Positions 51,501 to 62,723 of a DNA stretch of 64,000 nt are shown here, piece after piece. The number at the start of each line of letters is the position of its first letter. Positions within the stretch are counted from its first letter, which is position 1. The stretch is from contig JAFUVF010000047.1 in the NCBI GenBank assembly GCA_017483735.1, forward strand, positions 99,551 through 163,550. The letters run 5' to 3'. The translations under genes were made by a program, and so were the position numbers. The stretch comes from Lachnospiraceae bacterium (lineage in GTDB: Bacteria; Bacillota; Clostridia; Lachnospirales; Lachnospiraceae). The notes beneath the pieces are model-generated. The model was given only the letters and a program-made list of their open reading frames with translations, made no database searches and was not told where the DNA came from.

Positions 51501-52805
51501 TTATTCCACCTTTCCCACTATAATATGCTTTTCTCCCGGGGCAGTATCCCCGAAGCTGTATGCGGCAAGAAATCTCTTCTTTGCAGCCTCAAACTTATCC
51601 CTGTCATTTGCGTGCATCACGCAGAGCACATCTCCCCTTTTCACATAATCCCCCACCTTTTTCTTAAGCACAAGTCCCACTGTAGGGTCAATTACGTCAT
51701 CCTTTTTCTCCCTTCCTCCTCCGAGCAGCAGGGAACAGAGACCTATTTCCTCACACTCTATGTGCCTTACATAGCCTTCCTTTTCCGAAAGGATTTCCTC
51801 AATGATGTCCGCCTTCGGAAAAAGCTCTGTATCGAATACGGGTTTCTCATCCCCACCCTGCGCCTTTACTAATTCCGCAAACTTATTCAGCGCAGACTTA
51901 TCATCAATAACCTTATATAGCTTTTCTCTCGCAGCCTTCTCATTTTCGGCGGCACCGCCCAAAATGAGCATCTGGCTTCCAAAGGTAAGGCAGAGCTCAA
52001 AGAAATCCTCCGGCCCTTTTCCGTTAAGTGTATCTATTGCTTCCTTTACCTCCAGAATATTTCCCACGGCATATCCTAACGGCTCATCCATATCGGAGAT
52101 TATTGCCACACATTTTCTTCCTGCGTTGTTCCCAATCTTTACCATTTCTCTTGCAAGCGCAAAGGAATCCTCCTCGGTCTTCATAAAAGCGCCGCTTCCG
52201 GTCTTGACATCAATCACTATGGCATCCGCTCCGGCGGCAAGCTTTTTACTCATTATGGAGCTTGCAATGAGGGACATATTATCCACTGTCGCCGTAACAT
52301 CCCGCAGCGCATAGAGCTTTTTGTCCGCAGGAGCAATATCCGCAGTCTGTCCCATTATGGAAAGCCCTACGGTATTTACATTGTTTATGAATTCCTCGGT
52401 GGAAATGCTTGTGTTAAACCCCTTAAAGCTCTCTAACTTATCCGTTGTACCGCCGGTATGCCCCAGACCCCTTCCGCTCATTTTGCCGACAGGAACTCCG
52501 CAGGCAGCCACCATTGGTGTTACCACAAGGGAGGTCTTGTCTCCCACGCCTCCCGTTGAGTGCTTATCCACCTTTATTCCCTTTATTGCGGAGAGATCAA
52601 GCTTCTCTCCGGAGTTTTCCATGGCGATCGTAAGGTTAAGCGTCTCCTCCTCATTCATGCCCTTGAAATATATCGCCATCATAAGGGCTGAAGCCTGATA
52701 GTCAGGGATTTCTCCCTTGGTGTAGCCCTCTATGAAGAAGTCAATCTCCTCCTTTGTGAGAGCGTCGCCGTTTCGCTTATTCATTATGATATCGTACATT
52801 CTCAT
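51501..52805 (-). CDS. pdp: Pyrimidine-nucleoside phosphorylase
   Basis: A 434-residue enzyme that splits thymidine, deoxyuridine or uridine with phosphate in nucleoside salvage. The family signature is 'SGRGLGHTGGTTDKLESF' (about 108-125), preceded by KVDKHSTGGVGDKTS. The C-terminal barrel-sandwich region ('VGLVLKKKVGDYVKRGDVL') is present. The start is ATG 52805 (MRMYDIIMNK) with GAGG eight bases before it; a longer frame runs into nth. Confidence 0.92.
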   Translation of the reverse strand: MRMYDIIMNKRNGDALTKEEIDFFIEGYTKGEIPDYQASALMMAIYFKGMNEEETLNLTIAMENSGEKLDLSAIKGIKVDKHSTGGVGDKTSLVVTPMVAACGVPVGKMSGRGLGHTGGTTDKLESFKGFNTSISTEEFINNVNTVGLSIMGQTADIAPADKKLYALRDVTATVDNMSLIASSIMSKKLAAGADAIVIDVKTGSGAFMKTEEDSFALAREMVKIGNNAGRKCVAIISDMDEPLGYAVGNILEVKEAIDTLNGKGPEDFFELCLTFGSQMLILGGAAENEKAAREKLYKVIDDKSALNKFAELVKAQGGDEKPVFDTELFPKADIIEEILSEKEGYVRHIECEEIGLCSLLLGGGREKKDDVIDPTVGLVLKKKVGDYVKRGDVLCVMHANDRDKFEAAKKRFLAAYSFGDTAPGEKHIIVGKVE

Positions 52806-52815
52806 AGCACTTACC

Positions 52816-53448
52816 TCAAATTTTCTTTCTGCATATATCAGAAAGACAGCATCTGTCGCAATACGGCTTCGTACGTGCGGTGCATATGGCTCTTCCGTGC
52901 TCAACGAAGCGGTGGCAGAGGGCATTTCCCTCATGGGGAGGCACTATTTTTTTAAGCGCCGTCTCCACCTTCGCAGGCTCCTTAATTCCGTCCACAAGCC
53001 CTATGCGGTTGGAAAGTCTTATACAATGCGTATCGGTAACTATTGCAGGCTTCCCGAACACATCCCCCATCACAAGGTTTGCGCTCTTTCTGCCAACTCC
53101 CGGAAGCTTTAAGAGCTCCTCCATTGTGTCCGGAACCTTACCGCCGTACTCGAATCTGAGCATTTTCATACAGGCGGATATGTCCCTCGCCTTGGAGTTC
53201 CCCAGTCCGCAGGGGCGTACAATCTCTTCAATCTCAGAAACCTCCGCCTCCGAAAGCGCCTCCACGCTTGGAAATTTCTCATAGAGCTTCGGCACGATTT
53301 CATTTACCCTTGCATCCGTACATTGTGCTGCAAGTCTCACGCTCACAAGAAGCTTCCATGCCTCATCGTAGTCAAGCGTACAGTCCGAAACAGGATATTC
53401 CTTTTTTAACCGCTCTATTACCTCGAGCGCAAGCTGTTTTTTTGTCAT
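52816..53448 (-). CDS. nth: Endonuclease III
   Basis: A 210-residue DNA glycosylase/AP lyase for oxidised pyrimidines. The helix-hairpin-helix 'LLKLPGVGRKSANLVMGDVF' contains the catalytic Lys. The catalytic Asp lies in 'IVTDTHCIRLSNRIGLV'. The C-terminal 4Fe-4S motif is C-x6-C-x2-C-x5-C (CTARTKPYCDRCCLSDIC). Its ATG overlaps the stop of the upstream gene by four bases. Confidence 0.94.
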   Translation of the reverse strand: MTKKQLALEVIERLKKEYPVSDCTLDYDEAWKLLVSVRLAAQCTDARVNEIVPKLYEKFPSVEALSEAEVSEIEEIVRPCGLGNSKARDISACMKMLRFEYGGKVPDTMEELLKLPGVGRKSANLVMGDVFGKPAIVTDTHCIRLSNRIGLVDGIKEPAKVETALKKIVPPHEGNALCHRFVEHGRAICTARTKPYCDRCCLSDICRKKI

Positions 53449-54824
53449 CTCAGGTATTCGTCTATTCCCTTTGCCGCAGCCTTCCCGGCGCCCATTGCAA
53501 GTATTACCGTCGCAGCCCCCGTGACTGCATCGCCGCCTGCATATACGCCTTCCTTTGTAGTCTTTCCGTTGTTCTCATCGGCGATAATGCACTTCCACTT
53601 ATTGATTTCAAGCCCCTCTGTAGTGGATGATATAAGGGGATTGGGGCTGGTTCCCAGAGCCATTATGACGGTATCCAGGTCTATCACACACTCCGAGCCC
53701 TCCTTTACAACCGGACGTCTTCTTCCCGATTCATCCGGCTCTCCAAGCTCCATCCTTACGCACTTGATTCCCTTTACCCAGCCGTTCTCATCGGCAAGTA
53801 TCTCCGTGGGATTCGTAAGAAGGTCAAAGATTATGCCCTCCTCCTTTGCGTGATGAACCTCCTCCACTCTCGCAGGAAGCTCTTCCTCGCTTCTTCTGTA
53901 TACGATATGCACCTCTGCGCCCAGACGAAGAGCTGTTCTTGCGGCATCCATTGCCACGTTTCCGCCGCCCACGACGGCTACCTTTTTGCCTCTCATTATG
54001 GGTGTTCTCGATTCCTCGTCAAACGCCTTCATAAGATTGCTTCTTGTAAGATATTCATTTGCGGAGAATACTCCGTTTGAGTTCTCTCCGGGTATACCCA
54101 TAAACTTCGGAAGTCCTGCACCGGAACCCACAAATACGGCATCAAAGCCCTCCTCCTTCATAAGCTCGTCTATTGTGACAGCCTTTCCTATTACCACATT
54201 TGTCTCAATCTTAACTCCCAGAGCCTTGACGTTCTCAATTTCCTTCTTAACCACATCCTCCTTCGGAAGCCTGAACTCCGGAATACCGTATACCAAAACT
54301 CCGCCTGCCTCATGCAGCGCCTCGAATATTGTGACGTCATAGCCTGCTCTCGCAAGATCCCCTGCACAGGTAAGTCCGGCGGGACCGGAGCCTATGATCG
54401 CCACCTTCTTTCCGTTCTTCTCTGCCGGGGCCTTGGGCTTGATGCCGTTTTCTCTCGCCCAGTCGGCAACAAATCTCTCCAGCTTTCCTATGGATACTGC
54501 CTCTCCCTTTATTCCTCTTATGCATTTACCCTCGCACTGGCTCTCCTGGGGGCATACCCTTCCACATACTGCGGGAAGCGCAGAGGATTCGCTTATGATA
54601 TCATAAGCCTTTTCGATATTTCCCTCCTTTACCTCCTGAATGAAGGCAGGAATGTTGATTGCCACGGGGCAGCCCTTTATGCACTGCGCATTTTTACAGT
54701 TTAAGCATCTTGTGGACTCATCCTTCGCCTCATTTATATCATAGCCTAAACATACCTCTTTGAAGTTCTTTGCCCTTTCTGCGGGAGCCTGCTCCCTTAC
54801 GGGCACCTTTTTCATCATATCCAT
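53445..54824 (-). CDS. GltD-like flavoprotein, probable NfnB subunit
   Basis: A 459-residue flavoprotein with N-terminal cysteine clusters (CLNCKNAQCIKGCPVAINIP and 'CGRVCPQESQCEGKC'), then FAD and NADPH folds ('IIGSGPAGLTCAGDLARAG' and 'VVGGGNVAMDAARTA'). It is often annotated as an NADPH glutamate synthase small chain. The preceding gene encodes an FAD/NAD reductase subunit, so the pair matches NfnAB, the NADH-dependent reduced ferredoxin:NADP oxidoreductase of anaerobes. No glutamate synthase large chain is nearby. GGAGG precedes the ATG. Confidence 0.85.
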   Translation of the reverse strand: MDMMKKVPVREQAPAERAKNFKEVCLGYDINEAKDESTRCLNCKNAQCIKGCPVAINIPAFIQEVKEGNIEKAYDIISESSALPAVCGRVCPQESQCEGKCIRGIKGEAVSIGKLERFVADWARENGIKPKAPAEKNGKKVAIIGSGPAGLTCAGDLARAGYDVTIFEALHEAGGVLVYGIPEFRLPKEDVVKKEIENVKALGVKIETNVVIGKAVTIDELMKEEGFDAVFVGSGAGLPKFMGIPGENSNGVFSANEYLTRSNLMKAFDEESRTPIMRGKKVAVVGGGNVAMDAARTALRLGAEVHIVYRRSEEELPARVEEVHHAKEEGIIFDLLTNPTEILADENGWVKGIKCVRMELGEPDESGRRRPVVKEGSECVIDLDTVIMALGTSPNPLISSTTEGLEINKWKCIIADENNGKTTKEGVYAGGDAVTGAATVILAMGAGKAAAKGIDEYLR

Positions 54825-54851
54825 TTATATTTCCTCCGATTTATCCTAAGT

Positions 54852-55730
54852 TTATGAGCAATGTCCGCATCCGCCGTGGTGGGTATCCCCCTCCTCGGCC
54901 TTTAATTTTGCTCTGCCCTCCGCATCCTTGTACATAAGCTGTCTGCGCATCGCTTCATCCCAGTTTATGAGATGTCCGTCAAACTCCGGGCCGTCGACGC
55001 AGGCAAATTTGATCTCATCGCCTACGGTAAGTCTGCATGCGCCGCACATTCCCGTGCCGTCCACCATTATGGGATTCATGCTGACAACCGTTGGAATCCC
55101 CAGCTCCTTTGTGAGCTTGCAGACGAATTTCATCATTATCATGGGGCCTATTGCAATACAGAGGTCGTATTTATTTCCCTCATCCACAAGATCCTGAAGC
55201 GCCTTTGTGACCATTCCGCTCCTCTTGTACGAGCCGTCATCCGTTGTAATATAGAGATTTCCGGCTACCGCCTCCATCTCCTTTTCCATTATGACGAAGT
55301 CCTTATTCTTGAAGCCGCAGATTACATCCGCCGCTATTCCCTTTTCGCATAACCATTTAACCTGTGGATATACAGGCGCAGTGCCAAGTCCTCCCGCTAT
55401 AAAGATTATCTTCTTTTTCTTAAGCTCCTCGATACTCTCATTGCAAAGCTCAGAGGGACAGCCTAAGGGGCCTACAAAATCATGGAAGCCCTCCCCCTCC
55501 TTTAATCTCTCCATAAGATTTGTTCCGGCCCCCACAATCTGAACCACAATGGTAACGGAATTTCTCTCTCTGTCATAATCGCAGATGGTAAGAGGAATCC
55601 TCTCGCCATCCTCGTCCGCCCTTGCTATTATAAACTGTCCGGGAAGACAGTTCTTAGCAACTCTGGGCGCCTCTACCTCCATAAGGTAGATATTGTCTGC
55701 AAGCGTTTCCTTCTTTAAAATTTTGTACAT
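54852..55730 (-). CDS. FAD/NAD-binding reductase subunit, probable NfnA
   Basis: A 292-residue ferredoxin-NADP-reductase-type protein. The FAD domain (about 1-95) has 'RIPLTICDYDRER', and the NAD domain has 'KIIFIAGGLGTAPVYPQVKWL'. The C-terminal 2Fe-2S region carries DGTGMCGACRLTVGDEIKFA with a further cysteine. A His/Cys-rich tail (HHGGCGHCS) ends it. Paired with the following gene it fits NfnA; sulfide dehydrogenase beta and PyrK-like proteins are relatives. The ATG at 55730 follows GGAAGGG; a GTG two codons earlier is possible. Confidence 0.87.
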   Translation of the reverse strand: MYKILKKETLADNIYLMEVEAPRVAKNCLPGQFIIARADEDGERIPLTICDYDRERNSVTIVVQIVGAGTNLMERLKEGEGFHDFVGPLGCPSELCNESIEELKKKKIIFIAGGLGTAPVYPQVKWLCEKGIAADVICGFKNKDFVIMEKEMEAVAGNLYITTDDGSYKRSGMVTKALQDLVDEGNKYDLCIAIGPMIMMKFVCKLTKELGIPTVVSMNPIMVDGTGMCGACRLTVGDEIKFACVDGPEFDGHLINWDEAMRRQLMYKDAEGRAKLKAEEGDTHHGGCGHCS

Positions 55731-55775
55731 AATCACCCTTCCTTTTCATTTATTTGCTTTATTTGTTTTTAGTTC

Positions 55776-57266
55776 TCAATCATCATCATTCTCCACAGGA
55801 GGCTCAGGGGTGGGAGCCGGAATGGCATCCATCTCCGAGAGTATCTCATCATCCTCCGCAAGGATATACTTCCACATTTCTCCGGTTTCCGTATTTACGG
55901 CATACATTGATCCGGTTCTTGTGGACTTGCCTTCGGAATCCCTCAAAAGCTCCGCAACCACATAATAGCTTCCTTCATCTCCTATGGTGGTCACGAACTG
56001 GAAAGCATAGTTTAAGAAATTTCCGTTGTCGTCTGCGGCTCCCGACATATCCCGGATCTTTCCGAGAGCCAGCATATATGTGATCACATTGTTTTCAGCT
56101 TCCGAAACCGAAACCTTCGCATCCAGCTTAAGAGAGTATTCCCTTGTTTCCACTGGGCTCTTTAAGCCGTATTCAATGACAATAAACTTAAATTCCGATT
56201 CTCCCAAGGGCATATTTATTGGAGCGGTATACCGCATTGAGCTCTCGGTGGGAATGCTGCCATCCGTGGTATAATATATATTGCTCTCCCCCTCGCCCGC
56301 TTCCTCCAGCGTATCTATGACAGATATCTTTGTGGGGCTTGTGAAGGCTCCGCTCAAAGGATCCACCTTTGGAGGCTCCAGCTCGTCAATGCTTATATGA
56401 TATTCCTTGGTCACAATATTTGACGTGATACCGTTTACATTGACAAAATAAGCCTTTATCACATAATCCCCGTTCTCCAGAAGTATGGGAGAGGTGTATT
56501 TTGTGCTGTCAGTATTGGGATCTGTCCCGTCCATGGTGTAATATATGTCCCCATCCCCGTATGCACTTATCTTCAGGGGCTGAATGCTTGTATAATACCC
56601 CTCGTTTACGGAAAACTCGGGTTCTGTTGCTATATACCCCTGATACTGGGCGATTATGGACTGGCTTCCGCTGGACAAAAGCAGCTCATTTATCCCCTTG
56701 TAATCATCCCTTGCCCTGTATACGGCGATAAGCTTCCCATAGGCGCTTTCCACCTGCTCATCCGTGGCTGACGGACAATCTATTATCTCCCTTAAGAGAT
56801 ATTCATATTCGGTTTTGTTATTTTCCTCAAAATATACCTGAGCAAGTCTGGCCATCACATCGGCGTTCTCAGGCTCCAATATCAGCGCCTTGTTATACCA
56901 GCCTATCGCCTTGTTGTAATCGCCCTCTTCCTCATATTCCATCCCTCTGCTTATCTGGTATTCCGCAGAAAAATTCCTGCGGTATAAAAGCGTTATTATG
57001 GGAATAAGGATTATGAGAAATATGCCCCCTGCAATTATGAACCTGAAATAATCTTTTTTTGGTCTTACAGCTTCGGGAGACTTTGCATCCGCCTCCGTAC
57101 TGGAAAAATCGTTGTCAGTTATCTCATCGGTTATATTCTTTATTGTTTCCCTGTAAGTATCCTCAATCTCCGGTTCAAATTCGGGAACCATCTTTATCTC
57201 CCCGCCGCAGTTCTCGCACAGGAGCGCTCCCTCAGGTATCTCATATCCGCAATTAGGACACTTCAT
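55776..57266 (-). CDS. Zinc-ribbon, TPR and chitobiase-C-like domain membrane protein
   Basis: A 496-residue protein. An N-terminal zinc ribbon (CPNCGYEIP...CENCG, residues 3-20) is followed by an acidic linker, one membrane helix (about 77-93) and TPR-like repeats (about 100-200, 'GDYNKAIGWYNKALILEPEN'). Two chitobiase C-terminal-like beta domains follow ('DIYYTMDGTDPNTDSTKY' and 'NIYYTTDGSIPTESSMRY'), then a C-terminal domain of about 100 residues ending in Pro and Asp. The zinc ribbon would be inside and the rest outside. The beta domains are of the same type as in the four CotH proteins. Function unknown. Confidence 0.85.
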   Translation of the reverse strand: MKCPNCGYEIPEGALLCENCGGEIKMVPEFEPEIEDTYRETIKNITDEITDNDFSSTEADAKSPEAVRPKKDYFRFIIAGGIFLIILIPIITLLYRRNFSAEYQISRGMEYEEEGDYNKAIGWYNKALILEPENADVMARLAQVYFEENNKTEYEYLLREIIDCPSATDEQVESAYGKLIAVYRARDDYKGINELLLSSGSQSIIAQYQGYIATEPEFSVNEGYYTSIQPLKISAYGDGDIYYTMDGTDPNTDSTKYTSPILLENGDYVIKAYFVNVNGITSNIVTKEYHISIDELEPPKVDPLSGAFTSPTKISVIDTLEEAGEGESNIYYTTDGSIPTESSMRYTAPINMPLGESEFKFIVIEYGLKSPVETREYSLKLDAKVSVSEAENNVITYMLALGKIRDMSGAADDNGNFLNYAFQFVTTIGDEGSYYVVAELLRDSEGKSTRTGSMYAVNTETGEMWKYILAEDDEILSEMDAIPAPTPEPPVENDDD

Positions 57267-57280
57267 ATTTTCCTCTTTAA

Positions 57281-58123
57281 TTACTGCAAAGAAATTGACT
57301 TCACACAGTTATTCATAAGCATTGCTATTGTCATGGGACCGACGCCTCCTGGTACCGGAGTAATATATGAGACATGTGGAAATACATCATCATAATCCAC
57401 ATCACCGCACAGCTTATTGTCCTCCTGTCTGTGAATCCCTACATCTATAACTACCGCACCCTCCTTGATATACTCTGAGTCTATAAATTTGGGCTTTCCT
57501 ATGGCAACCACGAGTATATCGGCACGTCTGCATACCTCTTTCAAATTCTTTGTGCGGGAATGTGCTATGGTAACCGTTCCGTTTTCTCTAAGTAAAAGCT
57601 GCGCCATGGGCTTGCCTACAATATTGCTTCTTCCAATAACGACGCATTCCTTACCCTCTATCTCTATTCCTGAACGCTTCAAAAGCTCTATTACTCCGGC
57701 AGGAGTGCAGGATACAAAGCCTTTACGCCCTATGGACAGCGCTCCCACATTTACCGGATGGAAGCCGTCCACGTCCTTTAAGGGAGATATGGCGTCAAGC
57801 ACTCTTTCCTCATTTATATGCTTAGGCAGCGGAAGCTGTACAAGGATTCCGTTTACGTTATTTTTGTTGTTGAGCTCATCTATAAGCTTTAAAAGCTCAT
57901 CCTCCGTGGTTTCCTCGGGAAGCTCATAGGACAAGGATTCTATTCCTATATATTCGCATGCCTTTTTCTTGTTTCTTACATATACTGCGCTTGCCGGGTC
58001 GTTTCCCACAAGTATTACCGCGAGCCCTATGCTTTTCCCGGATGCCTTAAGCTCTGAAACCTTTGTCTTTAATTCATCCTTTATCTGTGTGGAAATTGCC
58101 TTTCCGTCAATAATTTCAGCCAT
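57281..58123 (-). CDS. folD: Methylene-tetrahydrofolate dehydrogenase/cyclohydrolase
   Basis: A 280-residue bifunctional enzyme interconverting methylene-, methenyl- and formyl-tetrahydrofolate. The catalytic Lys lies in '[16 protein letters not shown]', followed by '[17 protein letters not shown]' and the C-terminal '[18 protein letters not shown]'. The AGGAGG ribosome site overlaps the fhs stop codon, so the two C1-folate genes are coupled. Confidence 0.95.
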   Translation of the reverse strand: MAEIIDGKAISTQIKDELKTKVSELKASGKSIGLAVILVGNDPASAVYVRNKKKACEYIGIESLSYELPEETTEDELLKLIDELNNKNNVNGILVQLPLPKHINEERVLDAISPLKDVDGFHPVNVGALSIGRKGFVSCTPAGVIELLKRSGIEIEGKECVVIGRSNIVGKPMAQLLLRENGTVTIAHSRTKNLKEVCRRADILVVAIGKPKFIDSEYIKEGAVVIDVGIHRQEDNKLCGDVDYDDVFPHVSYITPVPGGVGPMTIAMLMNNCVKSISLQ

Positions 58124-58132
58124 ATCTGCCTC

Positions 58133-59806
58133 CTAGAATAATCCAACTATCCTTCCGTCATCATCAATATCTATATCATATGCCGCAGGCTTCTTCGGAA
58201 GTCCCGGCATAGTCATCACATCCCCCGTGAGCACCACCACAAAGCTTGCTCCGGCGGATACATAGACCTCCCTTATGTTCATCTCAAAATCTCTGGGACG
58301 TCCCAAAAGCTTAGGGTCATCCGAAAGAGAGTACTGATTCTTCGCCATACATACCGGGAGCTTTGAGAAGCCCGCATCGGTAAGCTCACGTATAGCCTTT
58401 TCCGCCTTTGAAGAGAAATTAACTCTCCCGGCTCCGTATATTTTTCTGCATACACATTCTATCTTTTCTTTTATTGAAAGCTCATCCTCATATAATGGTA
58501 AAAATTTATTATCATAATTTTTTTCAAGCACCGAAAGCACGGCCTCCGCAAGCCGGATTCCGCCCTCGCTTCCCTTTGAAAATACCTCCGATACGGCAAA
58601 CAGACAGCCTCTTTCTTCGCAAAAGCTTTTTACAAATTCTCTCTCCGCATCCGTGTCCGTGTCGAAATTATTGAGTGTTACCACTATCGGCACATTGTAC
58701 GACTTCAGATTTTCTATGTGCTTTTCAAGGTTTGCGATGCCCTTTTTGAGCGCTTCAAGGTTCTCCCTTGAAAGCTCCTCCTTGGGAATCCCGCCGTTGT
58801 ATTTGAGGGCTCTTATAGTCGCCACAAGCACTGCGCAATCAGGCTTTATTCCCGCCTGTCTGCACTTTATGTCAAAAAACTTTTCTGCACCCAAATCCGC
58901 ACCGAAGCCCGCCTCCGTTATACAATAATCCGAAAGCTTAAGCGCTGCCTTTGTGGCAATTACCGAATTGCAGCCGTGGGCTATATTTGCGAAGGGGCCT
59001 CCATGAATAAGCGCAGGAGTATGCTCCAATGTCTGTACAAGATTCGGCTTGATAGCATCCTTCAAAAGCACCGTCATGGCGCCCACTGCCTTCAAATCAT
59101 TTGCTGTAACCGCCTTGCCCGACACGTCGTAGGCAACGATTATTTTTTTAAGCCTTTCCTTTAAATCCTTTATATTCTCAGAAAGACAAAGAATAGCCAT
59201 TATCTCGCTGGCAACGGTTATGACGAAATGATCCTCTCTCACATAGCCGTCGGCCTTACTTCCAAGCCCCACCACTATATTTCTGAGCACCCTGTCATTC
59301 ATATCGAGAGCTCTCTTCCACATAACTCTTCTTGTGTCGATATTAAGCTCATTGCCCTGCTGTATATGATTGTCTATAAGCGCCGAGAGCAGATTGTTAG
59401 CGGCAGTTATGGCATGGAAATCCCCAGTGAAATGAAGATTCAAATCCTCCATGGGAACCACCTGCGCATAGCCCCCTCCAGCAGCACCTCCCTTTATGCC
59501 AAAGCAGGGTCCAAGCGACGGCTCTCTAAGTGCAAGCACCGTCTTTTTACCGAGCCTGTGAAAGGCATCCGCAAGTCCGATACTCGTGGTGGTCTTTCCC
59601 TCCCCTGCAGGAGTCGGATTTATCGCCGTTACCAGTATAAGCTTTCCGTTTTTGTTGTTCTCAATATTCTTTAAGCAATCAGAGGAAAGCTTCGCCTTGT
59701 ACTTTCCGTAGAGCTCAAGCTCATCCGAAGGAATCCCCAAGGATGCCGCCACATCCGTAACGGGTAGAAGTACTGCCTCCTGAGCTATTTCAATGTCCTT
59801 TTTCAT
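58133..59806 (-). CDS. fhs: Formate-tetrahydrofolate ligase
   Basis: A 557-residue ATP-dependent ligase making 10-formyl-tetrahydrofolate from formate, common in Clostridia. The phosphate loop is '[18 protein letters not shown]' (about 65-82), followed by [20 protein letters not shown] and 'CSGA'-type C-terminal features. It is followed by folD; together they supply one-carbon units. It starts three bases after ftsK, with GAGGAG inside the ftsK end. Confidence 0.95.
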   Translation of the reverse strand: MKKDIEIAQEAVLLPVTDVAASLGIPSDELELYGKYKAKLSSDCLKNIENNKNGKLILVTAINPTPAGEGKTTTSIGLADAFHRLGKKTVLALREPSLGPCFGIKGGAAGGGYAQVVPMEDLNLHFTGDFHAITAANNLLSALIDNHIQQGNELNIDTRRVMWKRALDMNDRVLRNIVVGLGSKADGYVREDHFVITVASEIMAILCLSENIKDLKERLKKIIVAYDVSGKAVTANDLKAVGAMTVLLKDAIKPNLVQTLEHTPALIHGGPFANIAHGCNSVIATKAALKLSDYCITEAGFGADLGAEKFFDIKCRQAGIKPDCAVLVATIRALKYNGGIPKEELSRENLEALKKGIANLEKHIENLKSYNVPIVVTLNNFDTDTDAEREFVKSFCEERGCLFAVSEVFSKGSEGGIRLAEAVLSVLEKNYDNKFLPLYEDELSIKEKIECVCRKIYGAGRVNFSSKAEKAIRELTDAGFSKLPVCMAKNQYSLSDDPKLLGRPRDFEMNIREVYVSAGASFVVVLTGDVMTMPGLPKKPAAYDIDIDDDGRIVGLF

Positions 59807-59809
59807 AAA

Positions 59810-62647
59810 CTAAATCTCCTCTAAAAGAGCATCAAACTGCTCCATTGTCATCAAAATATTTCTTGGCTTCGTGCCCTCGCTCTCACTTACAACGCCGTAT
59901 TCGCAGAGCTGGTCCATAAGATTTGCAGCACGGTTAAAGCCAATCCTGAAACGCCTCTGCAGATTTCCCACGGAAGCCTTTCCAGAATCGATTATACATC
60001 TTCCCGCCTGCTCGAAATACTCGTCCCTGCCGTTTGACGCATCATTAGACGCCTGCGAATTAGAGCCATTGCCACTTCCTTGCGCTGATGAAATGCTGTT
60101 TACCTCCGCCTCTATATCGGAGGTATCCGCATAGCCGTCATTCTTATCCTTTATGAAGTCGACAACATTTGCCACTTCTTCATCGGAAACAAAGGCGCCC
60201 TGAACTCTCACAGGGTCAGTGTAGCCCGTGGGATAAAAGAGCATATCTCCCTTTCCCAAAAGCTTCTCCGCACCAATCTTATCAAGGATTGTCCTTGAAT
60301 CCACGCCGCTCGAAACCTTAAATGCGATACGGCTAGGCATATTTGCCTTTATAAGTCCCGTAATTACATCCACGGAGGGACGCTGCGTCGCAACAACAAG
60401 GTGGATTCCTGCAGCTCTGGCAAGCTGCGCCAGACGGCATATGGCTTCCTCCACCTCCCCCGCAGCTACCATCATAAGGTCTGCAAGCTCATCTATGATT
60501 ATAATGATCTTGGGAAGGACAGTGTGGTAATCTCCTTTTTCCTCCTCGGTCATTTTGTCCAGATGTTTGTTATATTCCTCGATATTTCTGACACCCATGT
60601 CAGCAAACTTTTTGTATCTTAAATCCATCTCCCTGACGCCCCACTGAAGCGCTGCGGAAGCCTTTTTCGGCTCCGTTACCACAGGAATCAGAAGATGAGG
60701 AATGCCGTTATATACCGAAAGCTCCACAACCTTGGGGTCAACCATTATGAGCTTCACATCCTCAGGCTTTGCCTTGTAGAGTATGCTCATTATGAGAGTA
60801 TTTATACATACTGACTTACCGGAGCCCGTGGAGCCTGCTATAAGCACATGGGGCATCTTTGCGATATCAAAGCATACGGTCTTTCCTGCAATATCCTTTC
60901 CGACACCAAAGGTGGTGGTTGACTTTGCTTCCTTAAATTCGGCACTCTCAAAGAGGTCTCTCAAAGCGACTCCCGAAGTTTCCTTGTTGGGAACCTCAAT
61001 TCCCACTGCCGCCTTTCCGGGAATAGGAGCCTCTATCCTGATATCCGTAGCCGCAAGACGCATCTTTATATCGTCCGCAAGATTTACAATCTTTGATACC
61101 TTCACGCCCTGCTCTAATTGAAGCTCATATCTGGTAACGGAGGGTCCCCTGCTTACATCCGTAACGTATACATTTACGCCGAAGGTTCTTAGGGTTTCCT
61201 CCAGAACCCGTGATGTTTCCTCTATCTCAGAGGACTTTTTGTCTGCGCTTCCCTTGCCCTTATTCAACAGCGTTATTGGAGGAAACTGGTAAGGTGCCGG
61301 CGTCTTTCGCTTAGCTGCAGGCTTAATCTCGGGAGCTTTAATCTCCTGTACATTCTGCCTGATGTTTTCAGGCTTTTCGGACTCCCTTTGTTTTATGCCC
61401 TCCTCAAACTGCATGGGAGTTTTTCTCGGAGGAATGTGTATGCTTGTGGGAAGTGGAATATTCTCCTCCTCGTCCTCTATCTCCTCCACAGGAACCGTGG
61501 CTGCACGTCTCACAATATTTTCCTGAACGGGAGGCGTTGCGATATAGGTTTCTGTCTCCGACTCCTCTTCATCCGATGAAACTCTGTGGGTGCTCTTTAT
61601 TTCAAGCTTTTCAAAGCCGTAATCCTCTTCCTCAAAATATTCATCCTCCGGCTCTTCGTCAAAATATCCGTCTGCAATGCTTTTCTTATTCTCCGGTTCT
61701 CTGTTAAGCTCATCGTTGAAGCGTATCTCATGTATATCCGAAGTATGTTTTTTCTCCTCTGCTGCAAGATTGGTGTCCATGGTAACCCCTGCCACCTTTT
61801 TCTCCATGCGCAGAATTCTTTCGTTCTCCTTTTCCTCCGCACGGATGCGCTTTTCCTCTTCCCTTATGCGCCTCTCCTCGTTTCGTCTCTCTCTCTCGTT
61901 CTTAAGCCTCTCCCTGCCTCTTGTGCGGACATCTGCGGGGGACTCATCCTCATAGGACTCCGCTTCATAGCTTGCCGTATTTATGCGTTCTTCTCTGTAG
62001 CGTCTGTATTTCTCTGTTTCCTCGGCAGTCTTTTCCCTTATGAATACGCCGCCCTCCTTCAGAGAATTTATAAGTGAGCGCTCCGTAAGAAGAATGATGC
62101 ATACTGCGGAAAGCAAAAGCACCACAAGCACGGTTCCTATGGTTTCAAGGTAGTGCAGCATAAGATAGCACAGGCTTCCGGAAATTATTCCGCCGCCCTT
62201 TTTGCCCTCGCTGCATATCACATAAAGCTCCTTTATGCTGTAGCTGTCCAGACCCTTTGAGACCCCGCTTACCATATCGCAGACTATTCCGATGAGCACA
62301 AAAAATGCTACGCCCGCTATGAGCTTTCTCGTAGCAGCGGAATTGCCCGCATTGACCATATGGAAGGAAATCGCTATAAAAAGGAGTATGGGGGCTACGA
62401 ATGCCGTAAATCCAAAGATTCCAAACATGACACGGCTTATGCTGTTTCCCACCCTGCCTATGACTCCAAAATTGCAGAGAAACAGTATTACCATTGCGGC
62501 GAAAAGCCCAATGACGCCTATTTCGTGCAAAAGGGCATAATTCTCCTCAACGCCCGACTCTCTTATCTCCTTCTGTCTGCTTCTTGTACTTCCCGATACT
62601 TTGCCCCTTCTTGTACCGGAGGCTCTTTTATTTGAACTGTTTGCCAA
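59810..62647 (-). CDS. ftsK: DNA translocase FtsK/SpoIIIE
   Basis: A 945-residue motor that pumps chromosomal DNA through the closing septum. It has four membrane helices (about 40-190), a long charged linker (about 200-470, with Arg/Glu-rich repeats), then the alpha/beta motor with Walker A '[18 protein letters not shown]' and Walker [15 protein letters not shown]-terminal winged-helix gamma domain begins '[20 protein letters not shown]'. The start is TTG 62645-62647 with AGG seven bases upstream. Cell-division versus sporulation roles cannot be separated from sequence alone. Confidence 0.94.
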   Translation of the reverse strand: MANSSNKRASGTRRGKVSGSTRSRQKEIRESGVEENYALLHEIGVIGLFAAMVILFLCNFGVIGRVGNSISRVMFGIFGFTAFVAPILLFIAISFHMVNAGNSAATRKLIAGVAFFVLIGIVCDMVSGVSKGLDSYSIKELYVICSEGKKGGGIISGSLCYLMLHYLETIGTVLVVLLLSAVCIILLTERSLINSLKEGGVFIREKTAEETEKYRRYREERINTASYEAESYEDESPADVRTRGRERLKNERERRNEERRIREEEKRIRAEEKENERILRMEKKVAGVTMDTNLAAEEKKHTSDIHEIRFNDELNREPENKKSIADGYFDEEPEDEYFEEEDYGFEKLEIKSTHRVSSDEEESETETYIATPPVQENIVRRAATVPVEEIEDEEENIPLPTSIHIPPRKTPMQFEEGIKQRESEKPENIRQNVQEIKAPEIKPAAKRKTPAPYQFPPITLLNKGKGSADKKSSEIEETSRVLEETLRTFGVNVYVTDVSRGPSVTRYELQLEQGVKVSKIVNLADDIKMRLAATDIRIEAPIPGKAAVGIEVPNKETSGVALRDLFESAEFKEAKSTTTFGVGKDIAGKTVCFDIAKMPHVLIAGSTGSGKSVCINTLIMSILYKAKPEDVKLIMVDPKVVELSVYNGIPHLLIPVVTEPKKASAALQWGVREMDLRYKKFADMGVRNIEEYNKHLDKMTEEEKGDYHTVLPKIIIIIDELADLMMVAAGEVEEAICRLAQLARAAGIHLVVATQRPSVDVITGLIKANMPSRIAFKVSSGVDSRTILDKIGAEKLLGKGDMLFYPTGYTDPVRVQGAFVSDEEVANVVDFIKDKNDGYADTSDIEAEVNSISSAQGSGNGSNSQASNDASNGRDEYFEQAGRCIIDSGKASVGNLQRRFRIGFNRAANLMDQLCEYGVVSESEGTKPRNILMTMEQFDALLEEI

Positions 62648-62694
62648 TTTATTACCTGCCTGTTCGCTAATTTATAAAACAAAAACCAAATTAC

Positions 62695-62723
62695 AGTTTA
62701 CCACAACCTGCTGTGTTTGTAAA
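62695..62723 (-). promoter_or_regulatory. Promoter for ftsK-fhs-folD
   Basis: TTTACA (62718-62723), 17-base spacer and TAAACT (62695-62700), with TGG before the -10, on the minus strand. It begins where the preceding terminator ends. Confidence 0.55.

Noticed and set aside
51183..51872. 229-residue plus-strand open frame opposite phoH and pdp
   Set aside because: It spans the antisense of two well-conserved genes and has low-complexity Leu/Tyr/His composition typical of shadows.
53445..55730. Glutamate synthase (GltBD) locus
   Set aside because: There is no large glutamate synthase chain; the partner gene is an FAD/NAD reductase subunit, so an NfnAB-type pair fits better.
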